Shown here piece by piece: positions 54,998 to 62,038 of a DNA stretch of 62,038 bases. A program made the position numbers and the translations under genes. Positions within the stretch are counted from its first letter, which is position 1. Each line of letters starts with the position of its first letter. The notes beneath the pieces were generated by a model. That model was not told the origin of the DNA. It saw only the letters and a list, made by a program, of their open reading frames with translations, and made no database searches. Origin of the DNA: Thalassovita gelatinovora. Lineage in GTDB: Bacteria > Pseudomonadota > Alphaproteobacteria > Rhodobacterales > Rhodobacteraceae. The stretch covers positions 1-62,038 of the forward strand of contig NZ_CYSA01000024.1 of NCBI RefSeq assembly GCF_001458355.1, given 5' to 3'.

Positions 54998-55456
54998 TCA
55001 GGACAGCCGGTCCTTGACCATCGGCCCGACAGATCCGAAATCCATCTGGCCGGTATATTTTGATTTCAAAGCGCCCATGATCTTGCCCATGTCGCGGATC
55101 GAATTGGCACCGACATCGGAAATGGTGGCGTCAATAGCTTTCGCCACCTCGTCCTCATTCAGCTTGCGCGGCAAGAAATCCTCAATCACTTCGATCTCGG
55201 CCTGTTCCCGTTCTGCCAGATCGAGCCGCCCTGCTTCTTCATATTGGCGGGCGCTTTCTTGGCGTTGTTTGACCATCTTCCCCATAATCGCCAACACTTC
55301 GGTATCGCCAACGCCGTCGTCATTGCCAATCCCGCGTTCCGCGATATCACGATCTTTGATTGCAGCACTGATCAGACGCAAAGTCGCCAGCTGCGTCGTG
55401 GCTTTGTCTCTCATGGCTTGTTTCAGGGCCGTATTGACCCGTTCGCGCATACCCAT
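54998..55456 (-). CDS. GatB/YqeY domain-containing protein
   Basis: The 152-residue product is a stand-alone YqeY protein: LKQAMRDKATTQLATLRLISAAIKD near the N-terminus, ILGKMVKQRQESARQYEEAGR-type helix, then EIEVIEDFLPRKLNEDEV and the C-terminal GKIMGALKSKYTGQMDFGSV. The fold equals the tail domain of GatB, which binds tRNA in the amidotransferase; a tRNA-related role is assumed. It is divergent from carA. In alphaproteobacteria this gene is often beside carA, which fits. Confidence 0.93.
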   Translation of the reverse strand: MGMRERVNTALKQAMRDKATTQLATLRLISAAIKDRDIAERGIGNDDGVGDTEVLAIMGKMVKQRQESARQYEEAGRLDLAEREQAEIEVIEDFLPRKLNEDEVAKAIDATISDVGANSIRDMGKIMGALKSKYTGQMDFGSVGPMVKDRLS

Positions 55457-55591
55457 TTGGTCCCTTCCCCTAGGGGTTTCGATAGCCGCCCACCCTAGTC
55501 AATTGCGACCGGGCTGACAACCTGTCCACTTGCGCCCCCCTGCCCGCGCCGAAACAGGACCCAAAGCCGTGTGTTTTCACGGCGCGGGGCC

Positions 55592-55620
55592 TTGACCCTC
55601 TGTCCGGCCAGCCGTAGATA
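55592..55620 (+). promoter_or_regulatory. Sigma-70-type promoter of carA
   Basis: -35 TTGACC (55592-55597), exactly 17 bases, -10 TAGATA (55615-55620). The predicted start near 55627 gives a leader of about 28 bases with a CCGGAGAAAG ribosome binding site. Confidence 0.6.
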
Positions 55621-55654
55621 TCCGCCAATTTGCCCAGATCGCCGGAGAAAGCCC

Positions 55655-56815
55655 ATGGCCCAGCAGACCGATACCCGTCCGACCGCCTGCCTCGCTCTTG
55701 CCGATGGCACCATCTTTTATGGCAAGGGTTTCGGCGCGACCGGGACCGCGCAGGCAGAACTGTGCTTCAACACCGCGATGACCGGGTATCAGGAAATCAT
55801 GACCGACCCTTCCTATGCCGGGCAGATCGTGACCTTTACCTTCCCGCATGTGGGCAATGTCGGCGTCAATCCCGATGATGACGAAACCGCCAATCCGGTG
55901 GCGTCCGGCATGGTGGTGAAATGGGACCCGACCGAACCCAGCAATTGGCGCGCGGCGCAAACGCTGACCGAATGGTTGACCAACCGGGGCCGGATCGCCA
56001 TCGGCGGCGTCGACACCCGTCGGTTGACCCGGGCAATCCGTCAACAGGGCGCACCGCATGTCGCGCTGCAACACGATCCCGACGGCAATTTCGATCTCGA
56101 AGCGCTGGTCGCCAAGGCACGCGACTTCGCCGGTCTGGAAGGCATGGATCTGGCCAAGGACGTGACCTGTCCGCAATCCTATCGCTGGGACGAAATGCGG
56201 TGGGCCTGGCCCGAAGGCTACAGCCGTCAGACCGCGCCCAAATACAAAGTCGTTGCGGTCGATTTCGGTGCCAAGCGCAATATCCTGCGCTGCCTTGCCT
56301 CGGCGGGCTGCGACGTGACCGTCCTGCCCGCAACCGCCACCACCGAAGAGGTGCTGGCGCATAATCCTGACGGTGTCTTTTTGTCGAACGGCCCCGGCGA
56401 CCCTGCGGCGACAGGGGTTTACGCGGTGCCAATGATCAAGGGCATTCTGGCAGCGGATCTGCCGGTCTTTGGTATTTGTCTGGGGCATCAGATGCTGGCG
56501 CTGGCGCTTGGGGCCAAAACCATCAAGATGAACCACGGTCATCACGGTGCCAACCATCCGGTCAAAGATCATGAGACCGGCAAAATGGAAATCACCTCGA
56601 TGAACCACGGATTCGCGGTCGACAGCCAAAGCCTGCCCGATGGTGTGGTGGAAACCCATATATCACTGTTTGACGGGTCCAATTGCGGTATCCGACTGAC
56701 CGACAAACCGGTCTTTTCGGTGCAGCATCACCCCGAAGCCAGCCCCGGACCGCAGGACAGTTTTTACTTGTTCGAACGCTTCGCGGATTTAATGGCCGCG
56801 CGGGTAAAAGCCTGA
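55655..56815 (+). CDS. carA: Carbamoyl-phosphate synthase small subunit
   Basis: The 386-residue product has the CarA N-terminal domain (CLALADGTIFYGKGFGATG, CFNTAMTGYQEIMTDPSYAGQIV) and a C-terminal class I glutamine amidotransferase with the nucleophile in FGICLGHQML (C275) and the His/Glu pair in VQHHPEASPGP. It releases ammonia from glutamine for carbamoyl phosphate synthesis, which feeds arginine and pyrimidines. The large subunit carB is not in the window. The ATG at 55655 is supported by CGGAGAAAG. Confidence 0.97.
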   Translation: MAQQTDTRPTACLALADGTIFYGKGFGATGTAQAELCFNTAMTGYQEIMTDPSYAGQIVTFTFPHVGNVGVNPDDDETANPVASGMVVKWDPTEPSNWRAAQTLTEWLTNRGRIAIGGVDTRRLTRAIRQQGAPHVALQHDPDGNFDLEALVAKARDFAGLEGMDLAKDVTCPQSYRWDEMRWAWPEGYSRQTAPKYKVVAVDFGAKRNILRCLASAGCDVTVLPATATTEEVLAHNPDGVFLSNGPGDPAATGVYAVPMIKGILAADLPVFGICLGHQMLALALGAKTIKMNHGHHGANHPVKDHETGKMEITSMNHGFAVDSQSLPDGVVETHISLFDGSNCGIRLTDKPVFSVQHHPEASPGPQDSFYLFERFADLMAARVKA

Positions 56816-56826
56816 ACAAAAACTGC

Positions 56827-56841
56827 TTAACCGCGCGTTAA
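56827..56841 (+). promoter_or_regulatory. CtrA-type binding site upstream of the GT2 gene
   Basis: TTAA (56827-56830), 7 bases, TTAA (56838-56841), both followed by CC: an exact TTAA-N7-TTAA match to the alphaproteobacterial CtrA consensus. It is 51 bases before the probable ATG at 56893 and just after the carA stop. Confidence 0.65.
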
Positions 56842-56892
56842 CCGTGCTGCGTGATGCTGTCTTCTGAGCATTTGCTTATGGAGACGCGGGAC

Positions 56893-58824
56893 ATGTTTGT
56901 CGCTCAACGTATCGATTTTAACGAAAGATCGCGGAATTTCGGCCAGTATCTGCTCGATTGTGGGGCTTTATCTGCGACCCAGCTTCTGGCGGCTTACGGT
57001 GAATTGGCGCGGGCCGACTGTTCGCTTTGCGATGTTCTTGTTGCGCAGCAAGTTCTGGATGATGCCCAAGCGCAGCGGCATCATGCGGATTGGCTTGACC
57101 TTGACTATCTCGACGCTGCCGACCTTATCCCCGATCCCACCCTATTGAACCGGTTCGATCCGCGCCTGTGCCTGAAACACGCGGCCATGCCGCTGCACAT
57201 GAAAAACGGCCGCATCCTGATCGTGACCAGCCGCTACGGAACCACCGGCATCCGTGACTTGGGATTTGACGAGGATTCGGACGGTATCGAATGGGGGCTG
57301 GCGCAGGAACAGGCGATTCAGGCGCGGCTGGCGGACCATTTCCGCCCCAGTCTGACCACCGCTGCCGCGACCCGTGTCTTAGCAGCCGAAAGCTGCCGCA
57401 ACTGGGGCCGGTATCCGCGCCTTCGCATCGCACTGATGATCCTTGTCCTGGCGCCGCTGATCCTGTTGACGGTGCAGACCCCCGCAAGGATTTTTGCCGC
57501 CCTGGCGGTTTGGACCTGTTTCACCCTGTTGATCACGGCGACGATGAAAATGGCATCATTTCTGGCCCTGTTGACCCAAGCTCCGCAGACCCCGCAGATC
57601 CTACCAGAACATCCGGTGAAGCGGCCAAAAGTGTCCATTCTGGTGCCGCTGTTCAAGGAAAGCGAAGTCGCTCATGTTCTGGTCAACCGGCTGCAACGGC
57701 TGAGCTATCCCAAATCGCTGCTCGACGTGGTGCTGATCCTCGAAGAAAACGATCTGATGACCAAACACGCTTTGGCCGGGTCGGACCTGCCCGGCTGGAT
57801 GCGGGTGGTGACTGTGCCGGATGGTCGCCCCAGAACCAAACCGCGGGCGATGAATTACGCCCTCGATTTCTGTCGCGGTGACATCATCGGTATCTTTGAT
57901 GCCGAAGACGCGCCCGATCCCGATCAGATCGACCGGGTCGCCGACCGTTTCGCCAATGCACCAGATGATGTGGTTTGTCTGCAAGGGGTGCTGGATTACT
58001 ATAATTCCCGGCAAAACTGGCTGGCCCGCTGCTTTACCATTGAATACGCCACTTGGTTCCGGGTGCTGATGCCCGGCATGGCGCGGCTTGGCTTTGCCAT
58101 TCCGCTGGGGGGGACCACGTTGTTTTTCCGCCGCGATGCGTTGGAACGGCTGGGCGGCTGGGATGCCCATAACGTCACTGAAGACGCTGATCTTGGGTTC
58201 CGTCTGGCCCGGCATGGTTATCGCACCGAAATGTCGGAAACCACCACCAGGGAAGAAGCCAATTGCCACCTGCTGCCTTGGGTCAAGCAACGGTCGCGCT
58301 GGCTGAAGGGCTATATGGTCACCTATCTGGTGCATATGCGAAATCCCGTGACCCTGTTGCGGCAGCTTGGGGTGTGGAAATTTCTTGGCTTCCAGCTGCA
58401 TTTCATCACGGCCCTATCGCAATTCCTGTTGGCCCCGCTGCTGTGGTCGCTCTGGTTGTTGGTGGTCGGCCTGCCGCATCCGCTGACCGTTTTCATCGCC
58501 CCGGACCTTTTGCGCGCGACCAGTTATGCGTTCTTTACCGTCGAAATTTGCAGTTTTGTTTATGCAATCAGAGCGGTGTCAGGTCCTGAACACCGGCATT
58601 TATGGCCCTGGATACCGACAGTGCACCTGTATTTCCCGCTGGGTGTCTTCGCCGCCTATAAAGCGCTTTTCGAACTGGTGTTTCAGCCGTTCTATTGGGA
58701 CAAGACCAAACATGGGCTGTCGCTGCCGCCCGGCGCGTCCCAGCCAGAACCTGAATCAGCAGGCGTTGACCGGTCAGATATTGGACAGGGAATCTTGCTT
58801 AAGGCGGGTGGTGAACGCCTTTGA
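56893..58824 (+). CDS. Membrane GT2 glycosyltransferase with GspE/MshEN-like N-terminal domain
   Basis: The 643-residue product starts at the ATG at 56893, with GGAGACGC upstream. Residues about 10-150 resemble a GspE/MshEN N-terminal domain (FGQYLLDCGALSATQLLAAYGE, VLVAQQVLDDAQAQRHHADW). Two transmembrane helices follow (about 178-220), then a GT2 catalytic domain with FDAEDAPDPDQ near 335, TEDADLGFRL and KQRSRWLKGY (QxxRW near 464), and three or four C-terminal helices. This is a processive, cellulose-synthase-like layout for an exported polysaccharide; the sugar is unknown. Its last 51 bases overlap the convergent GntR gene. Confidence 0.85.
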   Translation: MFVAQRIDFNERSRNFGQYLLDCGALSATQLLAAYGELARADCSLCDVLVAQQVLDDAQAQRHHADWLDLDYLDAADLIPDPTLLNRFDPRLCLKHAAMPLHMKNGRILIVTSRYGTTGIRDLGFDEDSDGIEWGLAQEQAIQARLADHFRPSLTTAAATRVLAAESCRNWGRYPRLRIALMILVLAPLILLTVQTPARIFAALAVWTCFTLLITATMKMASFLALLTQAPQTPQILPEHPVKRPKVSILVPLFKESEVAHVLVNRLQRLSYPKSLLDVVLILEENDLMTKHALAGSDLPGWMRVVTVPDGRPRTKPRAMNYALDFCRGDIIGIFDAEDAPDPDQIDRVADRFANAPDDVVCLQGVLDYYNSRQNWLARCFTIEYATWFRVLMPGMARLGFAIPLGGTTLFFRRDALERLGGWDAHNVTEDADLGFRLARHGYRTEMSETTTREEANCHLLPWVKQRSRWLKGYMVTYLVHMRNPVTLLRQLGVWKFLGFQLHFITALSQFLLAPLLWSLWLLVVGLPHPLTVFIAPDLLRATSYAFFTVEICSFVYAIRAVSGPEHRHLWPWIPTVHLYFPLGVFAAYKALFELVFQPFYWDKTKHGLSLPPGASQPEPESAGVDRSDIGQGILLKAGGERL

Positions 58825-59400
58825 AATATGGGTCTTGAGCGCGGCATAGGCCCGGTCTTCGTCGCGTTTCTCGATTGCATCCACGATGGCGGCGTGTTCG
58901 GATAACGCGCCTTCACCGCGGCCTTCGGCGGCCAGCGATGTCGTTGCCATCAACGCCATGGTGCGATGCACCAAATCAAGCTGTTGCACCAGATAACGGT
59001 TATGCGATGCCAGATGAATCTGCTTGTGAAACCGCCGGTTGGCGCGCGACAGCGCCACCGGATCATTCACCAACACCCGGTCTTCTGCGACCATGTCTTT
59101 CAACACATCGACTTCTTCGCGTGTCGCGTGCCGCGCCGCCAACCGCGCGGCCAGACCTTCCAGTTCCGACCGCACCACATAAAGTTCGCTCAACTGGTTA
59201 TGATCAAGCGAAGCTACAATCAGGCTGCGGCCGTCCCGCGCCAGCAAGGATTGGGTTTCCAACCGCTGCAACGCTTCTCGAATCGGGGTTCGTGACACCC
59301 CGAAACGGTCGGCCAGTTCGCTTTCCACCAGACGGTCACCAGGACGGTAGAGCCCTGTGTCAATGGCCTCGAGGATTAGCGTATAGGCATCCTTCTGCAC
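58774..59400 (-). CDS. GntR-family regulator (FadR/FCD subfamily)
   Basis: The 208-residue product has an N-terminal winged helix (about 5-70; YRPGDRLVESELADRFGVSRTPIREALQRLE) and an all-helical FCD ligand domain (about 75-205; VVRSELEGLAARLAARH, FHKQIHLASHNRYLVQQLDLVHRTM with metal-binding His). Members respond to small carboxylic acids. It is divergent from the HAD gene at 59521 across 120 bases and may regulate it or itself; the target is not identifiable. Its 3' end overlaps the glycosyltransferase gene. Confidence 0.9.
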   Translation of the reverse strand: MQKDAYTLILEAIDTGLYRPGDRLVESELADRFGVSRTPIREALQRLETQSLLARDGRSLIVASLDHNQLSELYVVRSELEGLAARLAARHATREEVDVLKDMVAEDRVLVNDPVALSRANRRFHKQIHLASHNRYLVQQLDLVHRTMALMATTSLAAEGRGEGALSEHAAIVDAIEKRDEDRAYAALKTHISKAFTTRLKQDSLSNI

Positions 59401-59485
59401 CGGGCGGTCTCCTTACATCCTGCCCGTTCGGGCGATAATCCGCGCAGAGTATGCGCAGCGCTCTATGGTAATCAACCCTGACATA

Positions 59486-59514
59486 TTGCGCCTATCGTCG
59501 CGCTGGCTTAGCGT
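59486..59514 (+). promoter_or_regulatory. Possible promoter giving a leaderless HAD mRNA
   Basis: TTGCGC (59486-59491), 17 bases, TAGCGT (59509-59514). The start expected 7 bases later falls on the ATG at 59521, and no Shine-Dalgarno sequence precedes that ATG. Confidence 0.35.
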
Positions 59515-59520
59515 ACCTTC

Positions 59521-60165
59521 ATGCCCAAATCGAACTTCGCCCATGTCGACCAATGGGTATTTGACCTAGACAACACGCTTTATCCGCCCCAAGCCCGCCT
59601 GTTCGATCAGATCGAGCGGAAAATGATCCGTTACGTAATGGATGAACTCGGCGTCAGCCGCGAACGCGCCGACCATTTGCGGCACCATTACTGGACCACC
59701 TATGGCACCACCTTGGCCGGGCTGATGCGAGAACACGACATTGACCCCGGTCCGTATCTTGTTGATGTGCATGAAATATCGCTTGATCATCTGGAACCGG
59801 ACACCGATCTGGCCGCGCATATCCGCGACCTGCCGGGGCGCAAGATCGTCTATACCAACGGGTCGGCACCCTATGCAGAACGGGTTTTGGCGGCGCGCGG
59901 GCTGACCGGATTATTCGATGCGATCTATGGCGTCGAACATGCCGGATACCGCCCGAAACCGGAAATCGAGGCGTTCCAGATGGTGTTCGCAAAAGACGGA
60001 ATCACCCCGGACCGCGCCGCGATGTTCGAAGACGATCCGCGCAATCTGGCCGCGCCACACGCAATGGGAATGCGCACGGTTCACGTCGCCCCCGACCCCC
60101 ATGCGGCAGATCACATCCATCATCACACCGACGACCTGACCGCGTTTCTGGCCCGTATCAAATAA
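59521..60165 (+). CDS. Pyrimidine 5'-nucleotidase (HAD superfamily)
   Basis: The 214-residue product is a HAD hydrolase with motif I WVFDLDNTLYPP (nucleophile D15, D17), motif II YTNGSAPYAERVL, the lysine in YRPKPEIEAF, and motif IV MFEDDPRNL. The FDLDNTLYP form with the MRYVMDELGV-like cap region is that of the Sdt1/PynA-type pyrimidine nucleotidase group, which releases phosphate from UMP or CMP in the cytoplasm. No ribosome binding site is visible upstream, so the mRNA may be leaderless. Confidence 0.88.
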   Translation: MPKSNFAHVDQWVFDLDNTLYPPQARLFDQIERKMIRYVMDELGVSRERADHLRHHYWTTYGTTLAGLMREHDIDPGPYLVDVHEISLDHLEPDTDLAAHIRDLPGRKIVYTNGSAPYAERVLAARGLTGLFDAIYGVEHAGYRPKPEIEAFQMVFAKDGITPDRAAMFEDDPRNLAAPHAMGMRTVHVAPDPHAADHIHHHTDDLTAFLARIK

Positions 60166-60273
60166 GCCAAAAGTCCAGAGGGGCAGGATGCCGCACTGCG
60201 GCGATTCCGCGCCTTCACGCGGGCGGCACGGATGTTATGTCAACGGTCTCCTCTAACTGAACCGGAACCGAAG

Positions 60274-60495
60274 ATGACATTCGCTGACGCCCCCAATTCT
60301 TCCCACACCTCCCCCAAACCCGATGAAGCCCCGAAGAAAAAATCGCCTGATGCCGTGATCCTGCTTGCCGTCGCGCTGCTGTTGCTGGTCTGGGGCCTGG
60401 CTATTTTCCTGTTCGGAATCCCGGGTCTGTACATTCCGGCGCTGGCCTCGGTTCCGCTGATCTGGATCGTGTTGATCGCCATTAGCCGAGGGTAG
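60274..60495 (+). CDS. Small hypothetical membrane protein
   Basis: The 73-residue product has a hydrophilic, Pro/Lys-rich N-terminus (about 1-25, ending PKKKSPDA) and two close hydrophobic helices (AVILLAVALLLLVWGLAIFLF and YIPALASVPLIWIVLIAI). GGAACCGAAG precedes the ATG. It lies between the HAD gene and the UbiH-family gene on the same strand. No family was recognised. Confidence 0.65.
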   Translation: MTFADAPNSSHTSPKPDEAPKKKSPDAVILLAVALLLLVWGLAIFLFGIPGLYIPALASVPLIWIVLIAISRG

Positions 60496-60556
60496 CAGGA
60501 TGGCCCTTGGACTGCCCCGCCGATAGGTCTAACCTGCCGCATCAGGAGGCAGTCCG

Positions 60557-61759
60557 ATGCAAAATTTCGATGTCGATATACTGGTGTCCGGCGGCGGTGT
60601 CGCCGGATTGACCGCAGCGGCCGTGTTTGGCGCGGCCGGGTTCAGCGTGCTTTGCGTCGATCCGACCCCGCCGGTGACCGAACGGGATGCCGAAGGGTCG
60701 GACCTGCGCACCACCGCGTTTCTTCAACCGGCGCAAGCGCTGCTGGAAAAGGCCGGACTGTGGCAACGGGTCGAAGCAGAGGCCGCACCGTTGCAGATCA
60801 TGCGCATCGTCGACGCCGGCGGTGCCCTGCCCGAACCACGGGTGGTCAAGGATTTCAACGCCGCCGACATTTCCGAACGCCCGTTTGGCTGGAACCTGCC
60901 CAACTGGTTGCTGCGGCGCGAATTCATGGCCCGGCTGAATGATCTGCCCAATGTCGAATTTCGCCCCGGCACCGGCACCAAGTCGGTGTTTACCCGTGAC
61001 GCGATGGCGCGGGTCGGGTTGAGCGATGGCAGTTCGGTTACCTGCCGTCTGGTGATCGCCGCAGATGGCCGCAATTCGCCGGTGCGCAACGCGATGGGGA
61101 TCAAGGTGAAAACCACCCGTTACGGCCAGAAGGCGCTGGCCTTTGCCGTTACCCATCCAATCCCGCACGAGAATGTATCAACCGAAATCCACCGGTCGGG
61201 GGGACCGTTCACATTGGTGCCGCTGCCGGACTATCAGGGCAAGCCATCCTCAGCAGTGGTTTGGATGGAACGCGGGCCGGAAGCGATGCGATTGGCCGGG
61301 CTGCCGCAAGACGACTTCGAAGCCGCGATGACAGAACGGTCCTGTTCGCTATTCGGGCCGCTGGAACTGGCGTCGCGCCGCAGCGTCTGGCCGATCATCA
61401 GTCAGGTCGCCGAACGGATGCAGGGTGAACGCGTCGCACTTGTCGCCGAAGCCGCCCATGTGGTGCCGCCAATCGGGGCGCAAGGGTTGAACATGTCGCT
61501 GGGCGACATGCGGGTGCTGCTGGACCTGGCCGAGGCCGCGCCGGACCGGCTGGGCGACGCCCGAATGCTGGAAACCTATCACCGCCGCCGGCACGCAGAA
61601 GTGCGCGCGCGGGTGGTCGGGATCGACCTGCTGAACCGCGCGTCTATGCTTCAATCGCAGCCCTTGCGCGACTTGCGCTCGGCCGGGTTGAACGCGATCT
61701 ATTCGCTGGCCCCGGTGCGTAAAACGATGATGCAAATGGGGTTGGGCGCGCGCGGATAA
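60557..61759 (+). CDS. UbiH/UbiF/VisC/COQ6-family FAD-dependent hydroxylase
   Basis: The 400-residue product is a ubiquinone-biosynthesis-type flavin monooxygenase: dinucleotide loop ILVSGGGVAGLTAAAVFGAAG (about 8-28), the DGRNSPVR motif near 170, and VAEAAHVVPPIGAQGLNMSLGDM near 300, where the usual GD of GDAAH is AE. AGGAGGCAGTCC precedes the ATG. It should hydroxylate the ubiquinone ring; which position (UbiH, UbiF, UbiI or UbiL type) cannot be decided from the sequence alone. Confidence 0.9.
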   Translation: MQNFDVDILVSGGGVAGLTAAAVFGAAGFSVLCVDPTPPVTERDAEGSDLRTTAFLQPAQALLEKAGLWQRVEAEAAPLQIMRIVDAGGALPEPRVVKDFNAADISERPFGWNLPNWLLRREFMARLNDLPNVEFRPGTGTKSVFTRDAMARVGLSDGSSVTCRLVIAADGRNSPVRNAMGIKVKTTRYGQKALAFAVTHPIPHENVSTEIHRSGGPFTLVPLPDYQGKPSSAVVWMERGPEAMRLAGLPQDDFEAAMTERSCSLFGPLELASRRSVWPIISQVAERMQGERVALVAEAAHVVPPIGAQGLNMSLGDMRVLLDLAEAAPDRLGDARMLETYHRRRHAEVRARVVGIDLLNRASMLQSQPLRDLRSAGLNAIYSLAPVRKTMMQMGLGARG

Positions 61760-61889
61760 AGCGTCTGCCCGAATTGAAAAGGGCAGCCGGTCACCCGGCC
61801 ACCCATGAATCTGTCTGCGATCCCGGCCCCCGGCATCGCGCGCAATTTGCCCGCGGCGCCGAGGGTCAGACATCAAAACAAGCCGCGGC

Positions 61890-62038
61890 TCATCCGTTTG
61901 CGACGCGGATGAAATCGGGTTCGTCTTCGACATTCGCGACATCCAGATCGATCCCGCCCCTCGGCTTTTTGCCGATCGCGGCGGTGCCTGCGGTTTCGAT
62001 CCCAATCGCATCGTTCAGATCCTTGGCAGGCCGGGAAT
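61890..62038 (-). CDS. 3' end of an unidentified gene (partial)
   Basis: One minus-strand frame is open from the window edge to the TGA at 61892-61890, giving a 48-residue C-terminus with a Rhodobacterales-like codon pattern: SRPAKDLNDAIGIETAGTAA, then a basic-glycine turn and VEDEPDFIRVANG at the end. The tail is acidic and probably flexible. I do not recognise the protein. It is convergent with the UbiH-family gene across about 130 bases in which I see no clear terminator. Confidence 0.5.
   Translation of the reverse strand, partial: SRPAKDLNDAIGIETAGTAAIGKKPRGGIDLDVANVEDEPDFIRVANG

Overview
The window reads as one continuous chromosomal segment of a marine-type alphaproteobacterium of the Rhodobacterales (Roseobacter-like). 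Reasons: about 60% GC with dense, often overlapping operons; the gene order recN-bamD-lpxC-ftsZ-ftsA-ftsQ-ddl-murB-DUF2484-murC-murG-ftsW; the neighbourhood aat-DUF2155-mlaD-NDUFA12 (a mitochondrial-type complex I accessory protein); a CobN-type cobaltochelatase subunit (CobT); and a Paracoccus-like sox operon. No tRNA, rRNA, insertion sequence, prophage or CRISPR array was seen.

Layout. 1-5.6 kb: the 3' end of an acetyl-CoA synthetase gene, a small lipoprotein, a helix-hairpin-helix protein with a histone-H1-like tail, and a thiolase / acyl-CoA ligase / 3-hydroxybutyrate dehydrogenase operon with a divergent PAS-LuxR regulator. 5.8-9.5 kb: accB-accC (fatty acid synthesis), aat (N-end rule), then DUF2155, mlaD and NDUFA12 on the other strand. 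9.6-15.3 kb: a secreted beta-propeller, a Rid-family protein, clpP-clpX and a GlxA-type AraC regulator. 15.3-25.9 kb: a complete thiosulfate-oxidation (Sox) cluster, soxVWXYZABCD plus a Tat-exported SoxW-like paralogue on the minus strand, and soxS-soxR-soxT on the plus strand. 26-28.4 kb: a secreted hypothetical protein and cobT. 28.5-32.6 kb: a TetR-controlled export operon (adaptor, FtsX-like permease, ATPase, small membrane protein). 32.9-38.3 kb: aminopeptidase P, DUF427, a ClC-like transporter and a D-lactate-dehydrogenase-like flavoprotein. 38.3-53.6 kb: recN, bamD, lpxC and the division and cell-wall (dcw) cluster, with an amino-acid permease embedded between murC and DUF2484/murB. 53.7-62 kb: a BaiN-like flavoprotein, yqeY, carA, a GT2 glycosyltransferase with a GspE/MshEN-like N-terminus, a GntR regulator, a HAD nucleotidase, a small membrane protein, a UbiH-family hydroxylase and the 3' end of an unidentified gene.

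How the genes work together. The Sox genes form a periplasmic pathway: SoxXA loads thiosulfate on the SoxY cysteine, SoxB hydrolyses off sulfate, and SoxCD oxidises the remaining sulfane sulfur. SoxV, SoxW and SoxS supply reductant across the membrane, SoxT probably moves a sulfur compound, and SoxR (ArsR family) should repress. Two near-identical palindromes (AAATTCA-N6-TGAATTT) overlap promoter-like elements upstream of soxX and of soxC and are strong SoxR operator candidates. Three intercistronic hairpins divide the sox mRNA into XYZ, A, B and CD segments.

Other points of interest are an exact TTAA-N7-TTAA CtrA-type site upstream of the GT2 glycosyltransferase, a long perfect palindrome upstream of the TetR export operon, a perfect DnaA-box sequence in the ftsA-ftsZ spacer, a ClC homologue without the usual GSGIP filter motif, and a Rid protein without the catalytic arginine. 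I saw no wholly unknown multigene system; the strongest new material is regulatory.
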